Assembly: GCF_049472135.1 (NCBI RefSeq)
Contig: NZ_JBMOVV010000001.1
Coordinates: forward strand, 124,001 to 188,000
Source of the DNA: Arcobacter_B sp049472135
Lineage (GTDB): Bacteria; Campylobacterota; Campylobacteria; Campylobacterales; Arcobacteraceae
Reading direction: 5' to 3'
Length of the DNA: 64,000 nt
Under the pieces are notes generated by a model that saw only the letters and a list, made by a program, of their open reading frames with translations, had not been told where the DNA came from and did no database searches. Each line of letters opens with the position of its first letter. The first letter of the stretch is position 1. Positions 34,272 through 43,682 of this stretch are shown piece by piece. Made by a program: the position numbers and the translations under genes.

Positions 34272-37093
34272 TTTCTTTTTAACTCTTCTAACTCTTTTTC
34301 TAGATAGTATCCAGTATGTGAACCTGTTTTCTTATGTCTTGAAGCTAATTGTTCAGGTGTTCCTTCATCTACAAGCATTCCACCTTTGTTTCCACCTTCA
34401 GGTCCCATATCAATAACCCAATCAGAGTTTTTAACTACATCTAGATTGTGTTCAATTACTAATACAGAGTTTCCTAAATCAACTAAATGGTGTAAAACTT
34501 TTGTAAGTCTATCAACATCTGCAAAGTGAAGACCAGTTGTTGGTTCATCTAATACATATAAAGTATTTCCTGTATCTTTTTTAGATAACTCTTTTGATAA
34601 TTTGATTCTTTGAGCCTCACCACCAGATAGTGTTACGGCATTTTGACCTAATGTAATATATCCAAGACCTACATCTGTAAGAGTTTTAAGTTTTGCATGA
34701 ATTTTAGGAACTTTAATAAAGAACTCTAAAGCCTCTTCAACACTCATATTTAATACATCAGAAATATTTTTACCTTTGTATAAAATCTCTAATGTTTGAG
34801 GGTTATATCTTTGACCTTGACAATCATCACACTTAACCATAATATCTGGTAAGAAGTGCATTTCGATTTTTATTTCACCTTCACCTTGACACTTCTCACA
34901 TCTCCCACCTTTTACATTAAATGAGAATCTTCCTATTTTATAACCTCTAAGTTGAGCCTCTTTTGTTTTTGAAAATAGAGTTCTTATTTCATCCATAAGA
35001 CCTGTATATGTTGCAGGATTACTTCTTGGTGTTCTTCCAATAGGACTTTGGTCAAGGTAGATTACTTTATCAAGTTTTTCTAAACCTTCAATCTCAACTC
35101 CATCAACTTTTTTAACTTTTTTAGCATGATTTAAAAGCTCTTTTGCAACAGGAAGAAGAGTTTGTAAAATAAGTGATGATTTACCACTTCCTGAAACACC
35201 TGTAATTGCACAAAGGTTTTTAAGTGGGATTTGAACATCTAAATCTTTAATATTGTTAATAGTTACATTTTTGATTTTTATAAACTCTTCTTGTGGTCTA
35301 TTATGAACATAATCTATTTTCTTTTTACCTGTCATATATTGTGCTGTTAAAGTTTTTGCTTTTTGCATTTGTTTTAGTGTCCCTGCAAATACAACTTCTC
35401 CACCATATTTACCAGCATTAGGTCCAATATCAACTATAAAATCAGAGGCTTCAATAGTCTCTTTATCATGTTCAACAACAATTACAGTATTACCTTTTTC
35501 TTGTAAAGCTTTTAAAGTTTTGATAAGTTTTGAAGTATCTCTTTCATGTAGACCAATTGAAGGTTCATCAAGTACATACATAACTCCTGTAAGACCTGAA
35601 CCAATTTGAGAAGCAACTCTAATTCTTTGAGCCTCACCACCTGAGATAGTTCTTGCATCTCTTCCTAAAGTTATATATCCAAGTCCTACATCATATAAAA
35701 AGAATATTCTTTCTCTAATCTCTTTAAGAATTGGTGCTGAAATCATTTTTTCTTGGTCATTAAAATACTCAAAGTTTTTTTCATCTTGGAAGAAAGCATG
35801 TGCTTCTTCAATTGGTTTATTTATAACATCACCAATTGTTTGTTTTGCAACAAAAACACTTTGAGAAGAGGGTTTTAATCTATTTCCATTACAAGAATCA
35901 CAAACTTTTTCAGTCATATATTCAGCCATATCTTTTTCATCTTTTATCATGTCATAGGCTAATTTTACAATCCCTTCCCATTTTCTAGTAAGACTATGTC
36001 TTTTCCAAGTAAATTTTGCTTCTTCAACTCCACCATGTAACACTGCTTTTTGTTGATGTTGTGGTAGTTCTCTAAAAGGAATTGTAATATCAATATTTGC
36101 TGCCTCACAATAAGCCATAAGCATTTTGAAATAAAAACCTTTATTAAATCCGTAGATTATTCTAATAGCTCCATCTTCAAGTGGTAAATCATCATTTACA
36201 ACTTTTTTCATATCTAAAGCATATCTAATACCTAAACCATCACAAGAAGTACAAGCTCCTTTTGGTGAGTTAAAAGAGAATGATAAAGGTTCTAGTGGTT
36301 CAAAAGAGATTTTACAAGAAAAACAAGCCATATGTTCACTATAGTGTATATGTTTTTCAACTCCAACTTCTTCATGATTTAGAACTTCTATTTCAAGTTC
36401 TCCAAAACTCTCTTTTAAACCTTTTTCTACATCTTGTGCGATTCTATCTTTGTTGTCTTCTTTTATTACAACCCTATCAATTACAACTTTGATAGTATGC
36501 ATTTTGTTTTTTTCAAGCTCTATATCTTCATCAAGTCTTGCCATAACTCCATCAATCATAGCTCTTACATAACCTTTTGCTCTAAGACTTTCTAATAAGT
36601 CAGCAAATGTTCCTTTTTTTCTATTAATAAGTGGAGCCAAAATTACAACTTTTGAATTGTCAGGAAGTTTTAGTACTTGCTCAATAATATCAGAAGCACT
36701 CATTTCTGAGATTGGTTCTCCACATTGATGACAGTGTTGTTTTCCAACTCTTGCAAATAAAAGTCTAAAATAGTCATAAACTTCTGTGATTGTTCCAACA
36801 GTTGATCTTGGGTTTTTAGATGTTGTTTTTTGATCAATTGCAATTGCTGGTGTAAGCCCTTCAATTCTTTCAACATCTGGTTTTCCAACTTTATCTAGGA
36901 ATTGTCTTGCATAAGCAGAAAGTGATTCAATATATCTTCTTTGACCTTCTGCATAAAGTGTATCAAAAGCTAATGTTGATTTACCAGAACCTGAAAGTCC
37001 AGTAAATACAATTAACTTATTTTTTGGTATTTCTAAATTAATATTTTTTAAATTGTTCTCTTTTGCGTTAAAAATCTTAATAGTATCTTGCAT
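34268..37093 (-). CDS. uvrA: excinuclease ABC subunit UvrA
   Basis: This 941-residue DNA-damage sensor of nucleotide excision repair is complete. It has two ABC ATPase modules with Walker A GLSGSGKS and GVSGSGKS, signature motifs SGGEAQRIRVA and LSGGEAQRIKL, and zinc fingers of the CxxC type (CFSCKISFEPLE and CEKCQGEGE...CDDCQG). Length is normal for UvrA. UvrB and UvrC are not in the window. The upstream region (37094-37210) separates it from a divergent membrane protein gene. Confidence 0.98.
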   Translation of the reverse strand: MQDTIKIFNAKENNLKNINLEIPKNKLIVFTGLSGSGKSTLAFDTLYAEGQRRYIESLSAYARQFLDKVGKPDVERIEGLTPAIAIDQKTTSKNPRSTVGTITEVYDYFRLLFARVGKQHCHQCGEPISEMSASDIIEQVLKLPDNSKVVILAPLINRKKGTFADLLESLRAKGYVRAMIDGVMARLDEDIELEKNKMHTIKVVIDRVVIKEDNKDRIAQDVEKGLKESFGELEIEVLNHEEVGVEKHIHYSEHMACFSCKISFEPLEPLSFSFNSPKGACTSCDGLGIRYALDMKKVVNDDLPLEDGAIRIIYGFNKGFYFKMLMAYCEAANIDITIPFRELPQHQQKAVLHGGVEEAKFTWKRHSLTRKWEGIVKLAYDMIKDEKDMAEYMTEKVCDSCNGNRLKPSSQSVFVAKQTIGDVINKPIEEAHAFFQDEKNFEYFNDQEKMISAPILKEIRERIFFLYDVGLGYITLGRDARTISGGEAQRIRVASQIGSGLTGVMYVLDEPSIGLHERDTSKLIKTLKALQEKGNTVIVVEHDKETIEASDFIVDIGPNAGKYGGEVVFAGTLKQMQKAKTLTAQYMTGKKKIDYVHNRPQEEFIKIKNVTINNIKDLDVQIPLKNLCAITGVSGSGKSSLILQTLLPVAKELLNHAKKVKKVDGVEIEGLEKLDKVIYLDQSPIGRTPRSNPATYTGLMDEIRTLFSKTKEAQLRGYKIGRFSFNVKGGRCEKCQGEGEIKIEMHFLPDIMVKCDDCQGQRYNPQTLEILYKGKNISDVLNMSVEEALEFFIKVPKIHAKLKTLTDVGLGYITLGQNAVTLSGGEAQRIKLSKELSKKDTGNTLYVLDEPTTGLHFADVDRLTKVLHHLVDLGNSVLVIEHNLDVVKNSDWVIDMGPEGGNKGGMLVDEGTPEQLASRHKKTGSHTGYYLEKELEELKRK

Positions 37094-37210
37094 AAATATA
37101 ACCTTTGAATTTTTGAAACTTGTATTATATGATAGATATGTATAATTATCGATAAAGGAAATTTTATTAAATTAAATATATAATAGTAAATAATAAAAGA
37201 ATGGCATAAA

Positions 37211-37711
37211 ATGAATTTAAATACTAAGGTACAATGGTATTATTGTCTAATAGCTATGATTCCATTAACAATTGCAATTTTTCAAATTTTAGATTACTAT
37301 ACTTATAAGGCATTAGGAATTAGTGCTATTTTAGTATTTGTATGTTTTAGTATGTTTTTCTTCTTAAGAAGAGACTACTTTTTTACTTATAAAACAGTAA
37401 TATCTTTTTATGCAGTTGGCTTTATAGGCTCTTTCTTAATGGCCTTTTTTAAACAAGATTGGCTTGTTCTTCCTATTGTTTTATCATTTTGGATTCTTTT
37501 ACTTAAAACCATATCTTATACTTCTATTGGGAAAATTAATAAACTAAAAATTCAACAAGAAGAGCAAAATACTAATTTTTTCAAATCTTTATTTATTTCA
37601 CCTACAAGAAAAGAAGAAAATAAAAAAATCTTAATTGATATTTTTATTGTTCTTAGCACTTTTTTAAGTTTAATCTTTTTTTACACAACTTTAATAAATA
37701 TTTTTAAATAG
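37211..37711 (+). CDS. hypothetical four-helix membrane protein
   Basis: I do not recognise this 166-residue protein. It has four hydrophobic segments (about 10-28, 34-51, 58-95 as a pair, 145-163) and a charged cytoplasmic loop around KINKLKIQQEEQNTN. No enzyme motif is seen. A TATAAT at 37179-37184 lies 27 bases before the ATG. It precedes the aconitase-like gene on the same strand by 60 bases, but no functional link is evident. Confidence 0.6.
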   Translation: MNLNTKVQWYYCLIAMIPLTIAIFQILDYYTYKALGISAILVFVCFSMFFFLRRDYFFTYKTVISFYAVGFIGSFLMAFFKQDWLVLPIVLSFWILLLKTISYTSIGKINKLKIQQEEQNTNFFKSLFISPTRKEENKKILIDIFIVLSTFLSLIFFYTTLINIFK

Positions 37712-37771
37712 TTATTAACCATAACTTAGTTATCTTATTATAAATAATATATGATAATTTAAGGAAAGGTT

Positions 37772-40273
37772 TTGAATAGATACATAAGCAGTTTTGACTT
37801 TAATGGCAATACTTTTTATTATTACGATTTAAAAAAGATTTTAGATACAGATTTATCTTTAAGAAGACTACCTATTAGCCTTAAATTACTTTTAGAATCA
37901 AATATTAGAAATGAAAAAGAAGAGAATATTAGATATATTCTTGATGCTTTTATAAAAAGAAATAGTTTTAGGAAGATAAGCTTTTATGCAAATAGAGCTA
38001 TTTTAGATGATTATCATGGTGTACCTATTTTAGTAGATTTAAGTTCTATTAATGAAGAATTATCAAAAGAAAATGAAGATAGTTTTGTAAATCCAAATAT
38101 TCCTTTAGATATTGTTGTTAAAGATAGTATAAATGATAATCAAGAAAAATCTTTTCAAAGAGATTCTCAAAGACATCATTTTATAAAGTGGTGTCAAAAT
38201 AGATATGAGAAACTAACTGTTGTTCCTCCTGGACTTGGTGTTTATCATCAAGTTAATTTAGAGTATTTAGTTGCGATGTTAGATGTTTTTATAAATGATG
38301 AAAAAATATTTTTAAGTGCTGAAAGTGTTATTGGAACAGATTACAATGCTAGTATGACAAACTCTTTAGGGATATTAGCTTGGAAATTAAATACTTTAGA
38401 AACTCAAGCAGCTATTTTAGAACCAAAAATAAAAATGCATATACCAAAAGTAATAGGTGTTGAGGTAGTAGGCTCACTAGCTCAAGGTGTAAGTATTTTA
38501 GATGCAACTTTAAATTTGTCAAATCTTTTAGAAAAAGAGGATTTAAAAGATTCAATAATTGAATTTTATGGTCCAGGATTAAAAAATATTGCTATTGAAG
38601 ATAGAGCTTATTTGTCTCAAATTGTTGCTGATTATAATGCAGCTTGTGGATATTTTTGTATTGATAATAACACTATTGAGTTTTTAGAAAAAACAAGAGG
38701 TGTTGATGCAACACTAATTAAAACATATTTTCAAAAACAAGGACTATTTAATAACTCTCTTGATGTTTGGGATTTTGATTATGATAAAAAGTTTATTTTT
38801 GAACTATCAAAAATTAAACCTTTAGTAACAGGTCCTAAAAACCAAGAACAAAGAGTAACAGTTGAACATGTACCTTCAAAACTTCAATCTTTTAAAGTTG
38901 GTAATTTTGTAAAAGATAACGATATAGTTTTGGCAAATATTGTTTCTTGTACCCTAACTTCAAATCCAACTTTATTAATACAAGCGGGGTTACTTGCAAA
39001 AAAAGCTTGCATGTTAAATCTTACAATCAATAAAAATATTAGTAGAGTCTTAACTCTTGGATCTGTAGTTATAAAGAAATATTTAGAAGAGTTAGATTTA
39101 TTAAAATATTTTGAACAATTGGGTTTTAAGATTTTAGATATAAATAGTTTTGACTCTATAACTTTAAAAGAACAAATAAGAGAGAGTATAATCTTAGATA
39201 TTCAAAAGTTTAATTTAAATGTATCTTCTGTAAATTCAGGGAAAGATTTAGATAGTTTATCAAATGATTTAATAAAATCAAATTGGTCAATGTCTCCTGC
39301 ATTAGTTGTAGCATATTGTCTAAAAGGAAATATGAACTTCTCTGTTACTAAAGAGCCAATTAGTACTGATATTTTTTTAAGTGATTTATGGCCTAGTATC
39401 TCTGAGGTAAATGAGTATTTAGGAAAAATCAGTAGCCAAATGTATGAGAGTGTATATAAAGATATTTTTAATGGTGACGATTATTGGCAAAATATTGAGT
39501 ATACTAAAAGCAATAATTATCCTTGGAATGAAAACTCGAGCTATATACAAAAATCAGACTATTATAGTTTAAATAGTCAGGATTTAAATATTGAAGATGC
39601 AAAAATAGTAGCCTTGCTAGGAGATAATATTTCTAGTGAACTAATTTCTCCTAGCCAAAATATTACACCTTATTCTCCTGCTGCTTTTTATTTATTAGAT
39701 AAAGGTTTAAGACCTGATGAGTTTAATACTTTTTCTAAAAGAAGGTCAAATAGTGAATTATTAAAAAGAGGTGCCTTTTCTGATATAGGTGTAAAAAATA
39801 GAATTGTTTTACCAAAAGAGGGTGGATATACAAAAGATTTCGATTCTTATGAAGTTTTACCTATATATGAATTTTGTAAAAGAATGATGGAACAAAATAC
39901 ACCTTTGGTATTAATTGCTGGAAGTAATTATGGGGAAGGGGAGTCTACTGATTGGGCTGCTAAGGCTACAAAACTTTTAGGAATTAGATGTGTAATTGCT
40001 AAATCTTTTGATGAAGAACATAGAACAGACTTAGTGAAAATGGGAGTTCTTCCTTTATCGTTTATAGAAGATGATATTGATAGTTTAAAACTAAAAGGTT
40101 TTGAAAAGATTAGTATTGATTGTACAAACATAAACTCAAATAGTAAGATTAATATAAAAATAAAAAGAGATGATGAGGTTGAATTTATTGAGGTTCAAGT
40201 AAAACTTTTATCTGATTTAGAAGTAGAGTATTTTAAAAGCTTTGGAGTTATAGCTTATTTATTAAATAAATAA
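37772..40273 (+). CDS. aconitase-family protein lacking catalytic and Fe-S residues
   Basis: This 833-residue protein aligns end to end with AcnA/IRP-type aconitases: VVPPGLGVYHQVNLEYL, SVIGTDYNASMTNSLG, SCTLTSNP, SPALVVAY and GEGESTDWAAKATKLLGIR. Key residues are changed. Of the three [4Fe-4S] ligands only Cys393 remains; the CTTC pair is Ser459 and Ser462. DSH in the GTDSHT motif is Asp190-Tyr-Asn, TDHISP is SELISP (622-626), GNRNFEGR is SGKDLDSL, and SRDW is STDW. The frame is intact. It starts at TTG with AAGGAAAGG upstream. A non-catalytic, perhaps RNA-binding, role is inferred. Confidence 0.88.
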   Translation: MNRYISSFDFNGNTFYYYDLKKILDTDLSLRRLPISLKLLLESNIRNEKEENIRYILDAFIKRNSFRKISFYANRAILDDYHGVPILVDLSSINEELSKENEDSFVNPNIPLDIVVKDSINDNQEKSFQRDSQRHHFIKWCQNRYEKLTVVPPGLGVYHQVNLEYLVAMLDVFINDEKIFLSAESVIGTDYNASMTNSLGILAWKLNTLETQAAILEPKIKMHIPKVIGVEVVGSLAQGVSILDATLNLSNLLEKEDLKDSIIEFYGPGLKNIAIEDRAYLSQIVADYNAACGYFCIDNNTIEFLEKTRGVDATLIKTYFQKQGLFNNSLDVWDFDYDKKFIFELSKIKPLVTGPKNQEQRVTVEHVPSKLQSFKVGNFVKDNDIVLANIVSCTLTSNPTLLIQAGLLAKKACMLNLTINKNISRVLTLGSVVIKKYLEELDLLKYFEQLGFKILDINSFDSITLKEQIRESIILDIQKFNLNVSSVNSGKDLDSLSNDLIKSNWSMSPALVVAYCLKGNMNFSVTKEPISTDIFLSDLWPSISEVNEYLGKISSQMYESVYKDIFNGDDYWQNIEYTKSNNYPWNENSSYIQKSDYYSLNSQDLNIEDAKIVALLGDNISSELISPSQNITPYSPAAFYLLDKGLRPDEFNTFSKRRSNSELLKRGAFSDIGVKNRIVLPKEGGYTKDFDSYEVLPIYEFCKRMMEQNTPLVLIAGSNYGEGESTDWAAKATKLLGIRCVIAKSFDEEHRTDLVKMGVLPLSFIEDDIDSLKLKGFEKISIDCTNINSNSKINIKIKRDDEVEFIEVQVKLLSDLEVEYFKSFGVIAYLLNK

Positions 40274-40274
40274 A

Positions 40275-42095
40275 CTATTTACTCTCATTTAATGGAATTA
40301 AGATTTTAAACATTACACCTTTTTTTCCATTCTCTTCGATATTATTTACGATGATTGAACCATTTAATCTATCTTCAATAATTTGTTTTGACATATAAAG
40401 TCCTATTCCTGTTCCTTGACTTTGATGTTTTGTTGTAAAGTAAGGTTCAAAAATCTTATCTATAATAGACTCTTCAATTCCTCCTGCAAAATCTTTTATA
40501 GAAATACTTGCATTTAGTAACTCTTTATTTGATTCTATATATAAAGCTTTTTTTATTTCAGAGTTATTTTTATAAGCATCAATTGAGTTATGTACAATAT
40601 TTAATAAAACTTGAATTAACTCATTTTTAATTCCAAAGATTTCACAATTGTCTTTAAACTCTGTATTGATAGTAATATCAGAACTTTTTAAAGATGAGTC
40701 AGTTAATTGAATTGCTTTTTCGATTATGTCATTTACTAAAAATACTTCTTGATCTGAGCTATTTTTGAAGTAGTTAGAAAAATCATCAATAGTTTGAGAA
40801 AGATAAGTTGCTGATTTTAAAATACCTTCTGCAAATTCATTAAAGTCTTCATCACTTAGCATGTCAAACTCTTTTTTTAGTTTAAGACCTGAAGCTGAAG
40901 AAGTTATAACTGATAAAGGTTGTCTCCATTGGTGAGCAATGTTTTTTAACATCTCACCCATAGAGGCCATTTTAGATTGTTGGAACATGATTTTGTCTTT
41001 TTCTCTTAAAAGCTGTTCTTGTTCTTTTAGTTTAGTAAAATCAGTAAATACAGAGATATAATTTGTAGGTTGATTATTGTCATCATAAACACTATTTATT
41101 GTAACCCATTGATGGAAAAAGCTACCTCTTTTAGTTTTATTTATTATCTCACCTTCCCAAGAGCCTTTAGAATTAATAGAGTTCCACAGATTATTGTAGA
41201 AAGCTTTTGAATGTTTATTTGACTTTAGAATACTTACTTTTTTATTTAAAACTTCTTCTTCTTTATATCCTGTTATATCTTCAAAGGCTTTATTTACTGA
41301 TAAAATTCTAGTATCTAAATCTGTAATAAAAATACCTTCTTTTGTATTCTCATAAATAGTATCAGATAGTTTTAGTTTTTTTAGAGCTTGTTTTCTTTTT
41401 GTAATATCAAAAACAATAGAATAAAGTAAGTCCTCTTTTTTTAATGAAATAGGGCCTGTATAAACTTCAACATCTATAATCTTTCCACTTTTTATTTTGT
41501 GTTTAAAGTTAAAACAATCTTTTTCATCTGTTAAAGATTTTGAAACTTCTTCTCTTATCTCATCAAAAGGCAGAGTATTTATATCTGTAATATGAAGTTT
41601 TTTAAACTCTTTATTTGTATATCCATAAAATTTATTTGCAGCCTTATTAGCTTTAATAATTCTTCCCGTCTTTAAAGAAGTTACAAGTACAGGAATTTTA
41701 TTTGCTTCAAATAGTTTTTGGTATCTTTTTTTACTTTTCTTTAATTCTACAGATAATTTTTTGTAGTTGATTTTACATATACCAAATATTTTATCATCTT
41801 CTTTTGTATATGTATCTATCCATTCTTGATAGTCTTTATTATTTTTCTTGATTTTGTATTTGATTTCTTTTAAATCAATATTATCAGGTGCTTCTAGTTT
41901 TTCTAAAAAATATTTCTGGTGAGTTTTTTTAATAATGCTAATAAAAGAGTCTAAATCTGTTAGGTTTATAGTTTTTTCATACTCTAATATAGTATTTATA
42001 TCTTTATACCATTTTATTTTTTTAGTCTTTAAGTCGATTTCATAGGCTATGTCGCTACTATTCTCAATAAAGAACTTTAAAAAGTTATTTTTCAA
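40275..42095 (-). CDS. cytoplasmic PAS sensor histidine kinase
   Basis: This is a 606-residue kinase without membrane segments. It has three PAS-like domains in order (about 1-115, 120-235, 240-360, the last with TDFTKLKEQEQ), then HisKA with His388 in MGEMLKNIAHQWRQPL, and HATPase_c with NIVHNSIDAYK, DFAGGI and GTGIGLYM. It belongs to the same kinase class as those at 6093 and 12402. The sensed signal is unknown; PAS domains of this type often bind flavin, haem or small ligands. The gene converges with the aconitase-like gene one base apart. Confidence 0.88.
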   Translation of the reverse strand: MKNNFLKFFIENSSDIAYEIDLKTKKIKWYKDINTILEYEKTINLTDLDSFISIIKKTHQKYFLEKLEAPDNIDLKEIKYKIKKNNKDYQEWIDTYTKEDDKIFGICKINYKKLSVELKKSKKRYQKLFEANKIPVLVTSLKTGRIIKANKAANKFYGYTNKEFKKLHITDINTLPFDEIREEVSKSLTDEKDCFNFKHKIKSGKIIDVEVYTGPISLKKEDLLYSIVFDITKRKQALKKLKLSDTIYENTKEGIFITDLDTRILSVNKAFEDITGYKEEEVLNKKVSILKSNKHSKAFYNNLWNSINSKGSWEGEIINKTKRGSFFHQWVTINSVYDDNNQPTNYISVFTDFTKLKEQEQLLREKDKIMFQQSKMASMGEMLKNIAHQWRQPLSVITSSASGLKLKKEFDMLSDEDFNEFAEGILKSATYLSQTIDDFSNYFKNSSDQEVFLVNDIIEKAIQLTDSSLKSSDITINTEFKDNCEIFGIKNELIQVLLNIVHNSIDAYKNNSEIKKALYIESNKELLNASISIKDFAGGIEESIIDKIFEPYFTTKHQSQGTGIGLYMSKQIIEDRLNGSIIVNNIEENGKKGVMFKILIPLNESK

Positions 42096-42167
42096 ATTAA
42101 ACCTTATATAGTTTTTTATATCGAATAGTACTGAAAAGTAGTTTACAAATCAAATTTTTTATATTTT

Positions 42168-42899
42168 TTAGAAAGTTTTATACAACATTATAATTAAAAT
42201 AATTGTATTTAATAAAAGAATATACTTTTTATATGAGTTCGAGTGAACCATATTTTTTACTTTAATTCCAAAATATACACCAACAAGTGAAGCAAGTCCA
42301 ACAATAGCTCCTTCAGTAAAAAGCATATGTCCATTTAAAGATAAAGAAGTAAATCCAGCAACAGAAGAGAATATTACAAAAAATAGTCCTAACGCTGTAG
42401 CTGCTTTTAAATCATATCTTAGAAAGCCTATCAAAATTGGAGTTAAAATTACAGAACCACCAACTCCAATACTCATAGCAATAATTCCTGTAAAGAAACC
42501 AATCATAAAAAGAGTAAACTTATTTTTTACTTGAGGCTCTCCTTTATGTTCAGCAGGAGTTATAAAAATTTTAACAATAGAAAAAATTAAAATAGCAATG
42601 AATAGATATTGAAGGGTAAGGTTAGAAACATTCGATACGATAAAACCACTTTGTAAACCACCTACAAAACCACCAATACCAATTATTAAACCATCTTTTA
42701 GAATAGATTTAGCTTTTCTTGTATTTAAAAATGAACCATAAATAGATGAAAAAACCATTTGCATAATAGATATAGCAATTGCTTCTTTCATTACAAATCC
42801 AGTCATTAAAAGCATAGGGATAAGAATCATTCCTCCACCTACACCAAAGAAACCAGAAATAAATCCAGTCATTATTCCAAAAGAGGCTAGTTCTAACAT
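42168..42899 (-). CDS. TauE/SafE sulfite exporter-family membrane protein
   Basis: This is a 243-residue transporter with about eight helices. It contains FISGFFGVGGGMILIPMLL at the N-terminus and the repeat SIGVGGSVILTPILIGFL in the second half, the duplicated G-x-G-G-x-x-x-x-P motif of the family. The substrate (sulfite, sulfonate or a carboxylate) is not predictable from sequence. It follows cysE, a sulfur gene, with no gap beyond one base, which makes a sulfur-related role reasonable. Confidence 0.85.
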   Translation of the reverse strand: MLELASFGIMTGFISGFFGVGGGMILIPMLLMTGFVMKEAIAISIMQMVFSSIYGSFLNTRKAKSILKDGLIIGIGGFVGGLQSGFIVSNVSNLTLQYLFIAILIFSIVKIFITPAEHKGEPQVKNKFTLFMIGFFTGIIAMSIGVGGSVILTPILIGFLRYDLKAATALGLFFVIFSSVAGFTSLSLNGHMLFTEGAIVGLASLVGVYFGIKVKNMVHSNSYKKYILLLNTIILIIMLYKTF

Positions 42900-42900
42900 A

Positions 42901-43680
42901 CTATTTCTTTTTTATTGAGTTCATTGCATTAATGAATCTATTATAATCTTCTTCAAGTTTTTTATCTTTATCACTTACATCAATTCCATCTTGCTCTTTT
43001 AAAGCAACTTCTAGAACATGAATTCTTTCAATAAGATATTTAAACATCTCTTTATTGATATCTGGTAAATCATCATGAGCAAGCTTGCAGTTTTTATTAT
43101 CTTTTTTGATAATTTTTGCAGGAACTCCAACTGCCGTTGAATTTTTTGGTACATCGCAAACTACAACAGAGTTTGCTCCAACCTTTGAGTTTTTTCCAAT
43201 TACAATATTTCCTAAAACTTTTGCTCCACTACCAATAACTGCATTTGCTCTAACAGTAGGGTGCCTTTTACCCTTATCAAGACTAACTCCACCAAGAGTT
43301 ACTCCTTGATAAATTAGTACATCATCTTCTATAATAGCTGTTGCACCAATTACTACACCAATAGCATGGTCTATAAATACTCTTCTACCTATTGTTGCTG
43401 CAGGGTGAATATCTGTTTTTGTAAAAAGTGAACTAATACCTACAAGAACTCTTGCAAGTTTACTCCAGCCTTTATTATATAATCTATTTGCAATTCTATG
43501 ATTTGCAATAGCCCAAACACCAGGATAATTAAAAAAAAGTTCAAAGCTAGAGTTTAACGCAGGGTCATTTTGCTTTGGAACAGAAAAATCTTCTTTTATC
43601 TGTTTCCAAAGACTAATCTTGCTTTGCTCATTTAAAATTTTCTCTTTTATTTGTTCATGTATGTTTTTTTCTTCATTCAT
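42901..43680 (-). CDS. cysE: serine O-acetyltransferase
   Basis: This 259-residue enzyme makes O-acetylserine for cysteine synthesis from serine and acetyl-CoA. An N-terminal helical domain is followed by a left-handed beta-helix of hexapeptide repeats: IHPAATIGRRVFIDHAIGVV, IYQGVTLGGVS, RHPTVRANAVIGSGAKVLG. His in DHAIG and HPT are the catalytic region. I start at the ATG at 43680, with GGAG six bases upstream. An in-frame ATG at 43692 would overlap speA but has no ribosome site. The gene is in the ubiX-to-tauE operon. Confidence 0.93.
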   Translation of the reverse strand: MNEEKNIHEQIKEKILNEQSKISLWKQIKEDFSVPKQNDPALNSSFELFFNYPGVWAIANHRIANRLYNKGWSKLARVLVGISSLFTKTDIHPAATIGRRVFIDHAIGVVIGATAIIEDDVLIYQGVTLGGVSLDKGKRHPTVRANAVIGSGAKVLGNIVIGKNSKVGANSVVVCDVPKNSTAVGVPAKIIKKDNKNCKLAHDDLPDINKEMFKYLIERIHVLEVALKEQDGIDVSDKDKKLEEDYNRFINAMNSIKKK

Positions 43681-43682
43681 GA

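Noticed and set aside
37772..40273. Aconitase-like gene as a pseudogene
   Set aside because: The frame is open for 833 codons, conserved framework residues remain throughout, and a good ribosome site is present, so an intact but diverged protein fits better.
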